DNA from: Chitinophaga qingshengii
GTDB taxonomy: Bacteria; Bacteroidota; Bacteroidia; Chitinophagales; Chitinophagaceae
Length of the DNA stretch: 64,000 bases
Assembly: GCF_014529935.1 (NCBI RefSeq)
Contig: NZ_JACVFC010000001.1
Span: forward strand, 124,001 to 188,000
Direction: 5' to 3'
The notes below the pieces were generated by a model that did not search any database, was not told the origin of the DNA, and saw only the letters and a program-made list of their open reading frames with translations. Below, in pieces: positions 58,153-64,000 of the stretch; within the stretch, counting starts at the first letter, position 1; each line of letters begins with the position of its first letter. The position numbers and the translations under genes were made by a program.

Positions 58153-58500
58153 ATGCGAGCGATATCCAAACCAACAGCGTACACCATTATAGCCGGCTGC
58201 GGCGCAGCCATACTGGCTTTTCTTTATGTAACCTATCATCGTTTTAATCCATTTTATTTGGCGGGCAGGGAGTTCCTGGTTTTTTACAGTGTGCTGATAC
58301 TCGTTACCCTGGTTAATATCCGGCTACTACGGCAACAGTATCTCCGGCTGGCCAGTCAGGTCAACCTGTTCTGCCTGTTACTGGGCATCTCCCGGTTTAT
58401 CCAGGGAGCCTACCATCACAAGCCTGTCGGCTATCTCACACTGTTGCTGATATTCCCCATCACCATGGCTTTCCGCCTCCGCGCTTCCGCTCAGAGATAA
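58153..58500 (+). CDS. Small multi-pass membrane protein
   Basis: A 115-residue protein from the ATG at 58153 (MRAISKPTAYTIIAGCGAAI). Four hydrophobic segments are visible (about 9-27, 37-55, 60-80 and 93-107). The upstream frame would need to read through the octamer repeat and the previous gene's 3' end and is not credible. No family recognised. It lies 44 bases after the Cys-rich-tail gene and may be co-transcribed. Its stop overlaps the stop of the convergent DUF1624-like gene by 10 bases. Confidence 0.6.
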   Translation: MRAISKPTAYTIIAGCGAAILAFLYVTYHRFNPFYLAGREFLVFYSVLILVTLVNIRLLRQQYLRLASQVNLFCLLLGISRFIQGAYHHKPVGYLTLLLIFPITMAFRLRASAQR

Positions 58501-59669
58501 CTCAGCCACCATTGCCGGTGCGTACCGCGATAGCGGTCGAACCACAGGCAAGGCCTGTATAATGCCGCCACTACTCCTACCCACACCAGATATACTCCCG
58601 GTAACGCATATCCGAAATCAGCCGGCCGGAACCAGAAAGGTACTTGTGCTATCTGCGCCGGATGGTATCCTGCCGCAAAAAAGGCGATGACCAGTACCGT
58701 ATGTAACAGGTAAAAATGCAGCACGTAGTAAAAAAAGGGTACCCGGCCATACACAGATAAAACCTTACTCCATTTTTGTTGTATACGTTCAAAAGCGGCC
58801 AGCGCCAGCAGGGCGGGTCCCAGTGTCATACCTGCAAACTGCAGGGATGGCGGGTATTTGCTGGCATCCAGGAAGGATAATACATTAGACCAAAGATCCG
58901 GATAAATTTTGCGGGGAACCGGGTCGCCATACCAGTTTATCCAACGTAACACCACAAACAATGTGATCAACGCCATTCCCGTGACGATTAGCCGTCGTTT
59001 TCTTTTCTCTGCCGGGAAATCACGGGTAAACCACCGGCCCATACAATAGCCGGGCAGCATGATTCCTGTCCAGGGTAATACCACATAGAAAACGCCCACC
59101 AGGTGCGTCGCATTCAGCGGCACTACTGCTCCCCGCGCAGTTAAGAGCGCCAGCCACACCACCGAAGCCGGACCTTCCGCGGGAAATTTCATATAGTCCA
59201 CCACGTTATGCCCGAAGAACAACAGCACCCCCACTACCAGCACAGCGTTCCAGGACCACCAACTCAACAGGCCCAGTATTACCATACTCCAGCCGATAGC
59301 CCAGATCACCTGCAGGATGATAAAATTGTAGAAGGGATTAAAGGTTAACCCAAGTGTAATCAGCGTTATTTCCACCACTACCAGCCATAACCCTCTTTTG
59401 ATGAGGAACAGCGCCGCTTCCTGTTTTGTTCTCCGTTGTGCCGCCAGGAAAGCGGAAACACCGGAAAGGAAAACAAAAGTGGGCGCGCAGAAGTGAGTGA
59501 TCCAGCGGGTAAAAAACAGTAACGTGGTAGTAGTCGCCGGATTCAGCGGATCTGCTGTAACGGCAGTGCGATGAAAAAAATCGCGGGTATGATCCAATGC
59601 CATAATCACCATCACCAGGCCGCGCAGCACATCAATGGAAGTTACCCTGTAAGGAGTGGACGAGTTCAT
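58491..59669 (-). CDS. DUF1624 / heparan-alpha-glucosaminide acetyltransferase-like membrane protein
   Basis: A 392-residue inner-membrane protein with about ten hydrophobic helices, from the ATG at 59669 (MNSSTPYRVTSIDVLRG); a longer frame adds 19 residues that run into a terminator. The signature RVTSIDVLRGLVMVIMALDHTRDFF at the start and the HFCAPTFVFLSGVSAFL helix are typical of the acyltransferase/DUF1624 superfamily, whose human member acetylates lysosomal heparan. In bacteria it may acetylate cell-surface glycans (inference). The loop after the first helix holds the conserved Asp-His (LDHTRD) pair. Confidence 0.85.
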   Translation of the reverse strand: MNSSTPYRVTSIDVLRGLVMVIMALDHTRDFFHRTAVTADPLNPATTTTLLFFTRWITHFCAPTFVFLSGVSAFLAAQRRTKQEAALFLIKRGLWLVVVEITLITLGLTFNPFYNFIILQVIWAIGWSMVILGLLSWWSWNAVLVVGVLLFFGHNVVDYMKFPAEGPASVVWLALLTARGAVVPLNATHLVGVFYVVLPWTGIMLPGYCMGRWFTRDFPAEKRKRRLIVTGMALITLFVVLRWINWYGDPVPRKIYPDLWSNVLSFLDASKYPPSLQFAGMTLGPALLALAAFERIQQKWSKVLSVYGRVPFFYYVLHFYLLHTVLVIAFFAAGYHPAQIAQVPFWFRPADFGYALPGVYLVWVGVVAALYRPCLWFDRYRGTHRQWWLSYL

Positions 59670-59691
59670 GTGTGACAGTTTAAAAAGTAAA

Positions 59692-59721
59692 AGCCCGTTT
59701 GGCGGCGAGGCCAAACGGGCT
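59692..59721 (-). terminator. Terminator after Tricorn-like gene
   Basis: A perfect 12-bp stem (59692-59703 with 59710-59721) with a 6-base loop, followed on the minus strand by a U-rich stretch. It lies 26 bases after the Tricorn-like stop and directly before the DUF1624-like gene. Confidence 0.88.
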
Positions 59722-59747
59722 AACATTATAACGGTGAATGATATACG

Positions 59748-62700
59748 TTATCTTTTTTCATATGCTGGTTGAGCTGGCGTCTTGTATCCTTTCGTTTGCA
59801 TCAGCGACTTAATTTCAGTGATAGCGCGTTCCAGCTGCGGATCTATTCCCCGGGCCATATCTCCGAGGTTTTCATCCACTGCGATATCCGGATCTACCCC
59901 GTGGCCTTCCTGGAACCAGGTGCCGTTTGTACGGAACATCCGGAAGGTAGGCGCTGTTACCTCGCCGCCATCGATCAGGGAAGGCGTACCGGAGATACCG
60001 ATAAGGCCGCCCCAGGTGCGGGTACCGATTAAGGTGCCCAGGCCTGCCTGACGGAAGAAGTCCGGGAAGGCATCACCGCCGGAACCGCTCCAACCGTTGA
60101 TGAGCATTACCTTTGGTCCGAAGTTGCCCATCTGTGAGGAAGGCATTGGGAGACCGTCGCGGGTAGCCCAGTAAGCCCATGGTTTGCGGCTGAGCAGTTC
60201 TATGAAACGGTCAGGGATTTGCCCGCCGTTGTTAAAACGTTCATCGATGACCAGGGCTGCTTTATTCCATTGGGCGGTGAACTGGCGTACCAGCTCATCC
60301 TGTCCGTCCAAACCGGTGCTGGGTACAAAGATATAGCCCACCTGGTTATTTGTGGCCTCAGCGACATGTTTACGGTTACTTTCAATCCAGGCGAGGTGGC
60401 GCAGGCGGTATTCATTACCGATCGTTTTCACCACCGCTGTTTTGGCGCCATCAAAAGATGGGCGGGCATTGTAGGTGATTTCCACCGCTTTATTGGCCAG
60501 GCCCTGGAAAGCGTTGTAAGGCTCTGCTGCCGTCGTAAGCGGGATACCGTTCACCGCGAGGATATAGCTGCCTTCCGGAATATTCACACCTGGCTCATCA
60601 AGCGGAGCGCGGGCTTCAGCATCCCATTCAGCGCCACGGACAATATGTTTGATTTTATAGAACTTACCATCTGCTTCCCAGTCCACACCGAGGTAACCAA
60701 CATTTATCTGTTTGGGTGTTTCCAGGTCGCCACCGGAAACATAAGCATGAGAGGAGTTTAGTTCACCAATCATCTCTCCTATCACGAAGTTCACTTCCTC
60801 CCTGGTGCGGGCGCCTTCCAGGATACGGCCGTATTTTTCCCTTACCTCATTCCAGTTAACCCCGTGCATATTAGGATCGTAGAAGAAGTCGCGTTCAATG
60901 CGCCAGGCGTCGGAGAACAGTTGTTTCCATTCCTGGGCAGGATCGAGCAGCATAGTCATTTCACTGAGCGGTAATTTTTTATCTGCTTTTTGATTGGCTG
61001 CCAGGTCGATGATCGCATAACGATCGCCGGTAACGAGGATTTTTTTACCATCTGCTGAAACCTGGTATTGACCGGCGCCTTTGATGATATCTTTTTCCTC
61101 GCGGTTTTCGAGGTCGAAGTATTTCAGTGTGGAGGGGCCTTCCGCTGCGCCGGTGTTAGGAGCGTTGTTGTACAGCACTTTACCTTTCACGGCCATCAGG
61201 CGCGAATAGTTGCCTGGTTCTACCGGCAATTCGTATAGCCGTGCCTCCATGTTGTCCAGGTCGATCTTCACTTCGTTGCTGGTCTTAGGCTCCGTGTCTT
61301 TTTTCTTGTCATCTTTTTTGGGAGATGATTGCGCACTATCCTTACTGACAGTTACTTCGTCGTTTTGTGTAGATGTAACCGGTGGCACATCTTTACGCAG
61401 GCTGATCGCCGCCACTTTGGTAGTGTTGGTATAGATGAAGCTATTATCGAGGTCGCTGTAGATAGGTTTAAAGCTTCTGTTGGTCAGCAGGTACAGGTAT
61501 TTACCTTCCGGATCAAATACCGGGTCGTTATTTTCGTAGTAATCGCTGGTGATCTGGTGACGCTGGCTATTGGGTACATTGTAGAGGAACGCAGCGTTGT
61601 GGTAGTTCTCACAGTCACGGGCATACGCCAGCCAGCGGCTATCGGACGACCAGCTGCATTTCCATACCCGCAGGTTGCCTTCTGAATACCGGGTAGCTTT
61701 GTCTACATTGGTAGCTTTGCCGGTAGCAACGTCGATGATATGAATACGTGTATTCTGATCGATGCAGGCTATTTTTTTATTATCGGGCGACCAGTAAACA
61801 TGATAACGGAAGCCGGGGCCGAGATGGGTCACCTGTTTAGCGCTTTCCTCTTTACCGTTTTCAGCGACCCACAGTTCGTAGTCACCGGATTTGTCGCTCC
61901 ACCAGGCAATGTATTTACCATTGGGAGACCAGGCAGCGTCTCTTTCAGCGGCGCCGCTGGTGCGGGTGAGGTCTTTCACATACCCGTTTTCAGCCGGCAG
62001 GGAAAATACGTCCCCACGGGCACCGATGAGCGCACGTTTACCATCCGGGCTGATATCTGCATAAAGGATATCCTTATCCGCCTTGATCATGCGCGGTTTC
62101 AGGGTAGCCACATCAGTAGTGATATTAATCTTTACCTCTTTTGATTGCTGCGATTCGAGGGAGAGCGTGTACAGTTTACCGCCGGCTTCGTAGACAATAT
62201 CTGTTGGTCCCATGGCAGGCGTGTGTACATCGTAATCAGTATAATGCGTTACCTGCTCAAAGGTTTTGCTGTCTGTCTTATAGCGCCAGAGGTTCATTCT
62301 TTTTTCCGCTCCGCGGTCGGACAGCAGGTAGATATAGTTATTGTACCACATTGGGAATTCGTCTCCTGCTTCACTTTTAGCGGAGATATTTTCCGACTGG
62401 CGGGTATCAAAATGATAGATATGAATATCCGCTTTCATACCGCCGCGATAACGTTTCCAGGTACGGGCGCTTTGGCTGCGGGTAGTGACAGCGATGCTTT
62501 TCCCATCAGGGGAATAGCTGCCGAATTCAGCGTAGGCCAGCGGCAGTTTGGTAGCAGGACCGCCAGCTTCGGGTATAGTATAAAATTGACTGAAGCGGTC
62601 TTTGGTACTTTCTCTTTTAGAGGAGAACAGGACCTGTTTGCCGTCCTGTGTCCAGTCAATGACAACATCGGCGCCGCCATGTTGGGTAAGGCGGAAGGGT

Positions 62701-62990
62701 ACCCCACCGGTTACCGGCATCACATATACATCCATGTTACCATCGTAGTTACCGGTAAAAGCCAGTTTACTACCATCCGGCGAAAAGCGCGGGAACATCT
62801 CCATACCTGCCGGGGAGGTGATTTTAACTGCCGTACCACCATCTTTGGGTACCAGCCAGATGTCGTTGGCATAACTGAAAGCAATCTGTGTGCGGGAAAC
62901 GTCCGGATACCGGAACAAACTGGCACTTACCTGGGCCTGCGTTTGGGCGCCCAACAGGCAAGCCAATGCCAGCAAAGCATTTTTCTTCAT
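59748..62990 (-). CDS. Tricorn-like S41 protease with beta-propeller domains
   Basis: A secreted or periplasmic protease of 1080 residues from the ATG at 62990 (MKKNALLALACLLGAQTQAQ, signal peptide). The N-terminal 2/3 contains two propellers built from TolB/WD-like repeats (MFPRFSPDGSKLAFTGNYDGNMDVYVM, AWSPNGKYIAWWSDKSGDYELWV), then a C1-like helical region (WKQLFSDAWRIERDFFYDPNMHGVNW), a PDZ-like domain (GVNIPEGSYILAVNGIPL) and the S41 catalytic part with the nucleophile Ser in NGWSGSGGDAFPDFFR. Domain order matches archaeal Tricorn, which trims peptides from the proteasome; in bacteria it probably degrades imported or periplasmic peptides. Confidence 0.92.
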   Translation of the reverse strand: MKKNALLALACLLGAQTQAQVSASLFRYPDVSRTQIAFSYANDIWLVPKDGGTAVKITSPAGMEMFPRFSPDGSKLAFTGNYDGNMDVYVMPVTGGVPFRLTQHGGADVVIDWTQDGKQVLFSSKRESTKDRFSQFYTIPEAGGPATKLPLAYAEFGSYSPDGKSIAVTTRSQSARTWKRYRGGMKADIHIYHFDTRQSENISAKSEAGDEFPMWYNNYIYLLSDRGAEKRMNLWRYKTDSKTFEQVTHYTDYDVHTPAMGPTDIVYEAGGKLYTLSLESQQSKEVKINITTDVATLKPRMIKADKDILYADISPDGKRALIGARGDVFSLPAENGYVKDLTRTSGAAERDAAWSPNGKYIAWWSDKSGDYELWVAENGKEESAKQVTHLGPGFRYHVYWSPDNKKIACIDQNTRIHIIDVATGKATNVDKATRYSEGNLRVWKCSWSSDSRWLAYARDCENYHNAAFLYNVPNSQRHQITSDYYENNDPVFDPEGKYLYLLTNRSFKPIYSDLDNSFIYTNTTKVAAISLRKDVPPVTSTQNDEVTVSKDSAQSSPKKDDKKKDTEPKTSNEVKIDLDNMEARLYELPVEPGNYSRLMAVKGKVLYNNAPNTGAAEGPSTLKYFDLENREEKDIIKGAGQYQVSADGKKILVTGDRYAIIDLAANQKADKKLPLSEMTMLLDPAQEWKQLFSDAWRIERDFFYDPNMHGVNWNEVREKYGRILEGARTREEVNFVIGEMIGELNSSHAYVSGGDLETPKQINVGYLGVDWEADGKFYKIKHIVRGAEWDAEARAPLDEPGVNIPEGSYILAVNGIPLTTAAEPYNAFQGLANKAVEITYNARPSFDGAKTAVVKTIGNEYRLRHLAWIESNRKHVAEATNNQVGYIFVPSTGLDGQDELVRQFTAQWNKAALVIDERFNNGGQIPDRFIELLSRKPWAYWATRDGLPMPSSQMGNFGPKVMLINGWSGSGGDAFPDFFRQAGLGTLIGTRTWGGLIGISGTPSLIDGGEVTAPTFRMFRTNGTWFQEGHGVDPDIAVDENLGDMARGIDPQLERAITEIKSLMQTKGYKTPAQPAYEKR

Positions 62991-63118
62991 AAGCGGTTGA
63001 TTGTTAGAGGGTCTTCTCCAGAGGTTATATTTTCCGGATAAACGAATGTAGGAAAAAGGAAACATTTTATATTTAGATTTATTATATCTTGATACGATTT
63101 TTTTAACTATTCGTACCT

Positions 63119-63811
63119 ATGAAACTTTTCTTCAAAGTAGCACTGTCACTGAAGCGTTTCGGCTTCATTATCCGCCTTATTGGCATCGTTATCGGCTTTA
63201 GTATATTAAGTACTACCATCCGTGACCTGAAGTTCTCCCTGCTGGTGTCCAAAGCCCCTGTCCTGAGTATTGCACAGCTCTCCAAAATGAAGGTGGAAGA
63301 CATTCCGCTGTATTTCAAAGTGGACAAGGTTACCTTGCTGAGCGACAATTTTGTAGGCCAGTACAAAACGCGGAAACACAGTACTGAGAAAACCCTGAAA
63401 GGCATTTACTTCCCCGTGTATGATGTGCAGGCACTGTCTGCTGACACGGCTGCCAAACCTGCTTGTCAGCTGATCGTACACGACGAAAAAGTCGACGAAA
63501 AAAAGCTGCAAAGCGGCGATTATTTTGGCGGTGATACTTTCTCCGTAGAAGGCCGTTTTGGAGGCTCCTACATCGACAGCGACACCCGCAGGCTACTGGA
63601 GCGGGAAGGGCATCCATTGGCCGACAACTGCATCCTGATCGAAAAAGGAGATCAGCCACTCAGCACTGCTATGGCCATTATGCTGACTTTGATCTTCGGC
63701 ACCGGCACCTTATTGCTTTTGGCCAGCCTGCTTCCTGCCAGCAATCTTCAGCGGAAGAGTGGAATAGCAGTAGTCGCAGAACCAGAAACGGTCATTTATC
63801 ATCAGCACTAA
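63119..63811 (+). CDS. Two-TM membrane protein of unknown function
   Basis: A 230-residue protein with hydrophobic segments at about 13-33 (FGFIIRLIGIVIGFSILS) and 183-206 (AMAIMLTLIFGTGTLLLLASLL). Between them lies a soluble, probably extracytoplasmic domain (35-182), mostly beta, with KVEDIPLYFKVDKVTLLSDNFVGQY and ADNCILIEKGDQP. I recognise no family. It is divergent from the Tricorn-like gene and followed by its own terminator. Confidence 0.65.
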   Translation: MKLFFKVALSLKRFGFIIRLIGIVIGFSILSTTIRDLKFSLLVSKAPVLSIAQLSKMKVEDIPLYFKVDKVTLLSDNFVGQYKTRKHSTEKTLKGIYFPVYDVQALSADTAAKPACQLIVHDEKVDEKKLQSGDYFGGDTFSVEGRFGGSYIDSDTRRLLEREGHPLADNCILIEKGDQPLSTAMAIMLTLIFGTGTLLLLASLLPASNLQRKSGIAVVAEPETVIYHQH

Positions 63812-63837
63812 ATCCGTTGTCACATACCAAAGACAAC

Positions 63838-63878
63838 AATGCCGCAGAGAGGTTGCTTTCTCTGCGGCATTTTTTTTA
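63838..63878 (+). terminator. Terminator after two-TM protein gene
   Basis: A perfect 13-bp stem (63838-63850 with 63859-63871) with an 8-base loop, followed by a T-run. It lies 26 bases after the stop. Confidence 0.92.
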
Positions 63879-63886
63879 AATCTTTT

Positions 63887-64000
63887 TTAGTCCCGGATAT
63901 CTATTTCCAGTCCGGCATTCCAATGTTTGGCTTCCGGCATGTAATAGAGATATACATTGTTAGCCCTGCCTTTATAGGTACCTGGTATTTCTGCCTTCAG
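63887..64000 (-). CDS. C-terminal end of a truncated gene (window edge)
   Basis: The minus-strand frame entering from the right edge reads 37 codons and stops at 63889-63887. The peptide starts LKAEIPGTYKGRANNVYLYY and ends NAGLEIDIRD. It has beta-strand character, fits the end of an extracellular protein or carbohydrate-active enzyme, but is too short to identify. The convergent terminator at 63838-63878 lies just after it. Confidence 0.55.
   Translation of the reverse strand: MKAEIPGTYKGRANNVYLYYMPEAKHWNAGLEIDIRD

Noticed and set aside
62145..63041. 298-codon plus-strand ORF opposite the Tricorn-like gene
   Set aside because: Antisense to the propeller repeats; no domain, and the minus-strand protein is clear.

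Overview
The window looks like a chromosomal segment of a Bacteroidota member, most likely Chitinophaga or a close relative. The evidence is two SusC/SusD outer-membrane pairs, an ECF sigma/FecR pair, start sites that mostly lack a clear Shine-Dalgarno, several promoter-like sequences of the phylum type (TTTG, about 19-20 bases, TAnnTTTG), and roughly half G+C content. The genus is inference; the phylum is well supported. No tRNA, rRNA, CRISPR array, integrase, transposase or phage gene is visible. The region reads as core and niche-adaptation genome, not as a mobile island.

Layout. 207-6511 (minus): a tight operon bioD, 5-formyl-THF cyclo-ligase, lpxK, rnr (RNase R with a histone-like Lys/Ala tail) and a polyprenyl diphosphate synthase. 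6817-9476 (plus): cystathionine beta-synthase-type enzyme with CBS domains, a signal-less BtuF-like binding protein and an atypical Rieske lipoprotein. 9534-15418: alpha/beta hydrolase, fructose-bisphosphate aldolase, accD, smpB, a TPR lipoprotein, thioredoxin and an ICMT-like methyltransferase. 15470-20063 (minus): first SusC/SusD pair with a recognisable promoter and a long leader. 20648-24657 (minus): AspT/YidE-type transporter, RNase HI and acyl-CoA carboxylase beta subunit. 24710-33209: DinB, a MarR-GNAT fusion divergent from a sodium:solute symporter, GNAT, a Kir potassium channel, a DsbA/FrnE-like protein divergent from an HxlR regulator, a quinone-oxidoreductase-like enzyme and a DEAD-type RNA helicase. 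33503-36250: a coupled leader ORF, ECF sigma factor, FecR-like anti-sigma factor and a divergent AraC-like protein. 36257-42851: LysR/MFS divergent pair, GH43 glycosidase and a giant AsmA-like protein. 42910-50363 (minus): second SusC/SusD pair followed by a secreted beta-propeller/HEAT/cytochrome c protein. 50797-53804: TetR-MFS efflux operon and an esterase-like hydrolase. 53826-63811: MacB/FtsX-type permease, an unrecognised protein, a glycine-rich-domain-like protein with a Cys-rich tail, a DUF1624-like membrane protein, a Tricorn-like S41 protease and a two-TM protein. 63887-64000: the 3' end of a truncated gene.

The most unusual non-coding signal is a set of A/T-rich intergenic elements built on an 8-base period (ATTTnnnn or its complement). 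Three form long inverted repeats (28 bp perfect, 35 bp perfect, 35 bp with two mismatches) at unrelated gene junctions. A related set uses a 7-base unit (AATTACG). The most unusual coding signals are the RNase R tail, the altered Rieske box II, the 25-codon ORF that overlaps the sigma-factor start, the FecR protein with an abnormal C-terminus, and the WHLH/Cys-rich protein with its uncharacterised neighbours.
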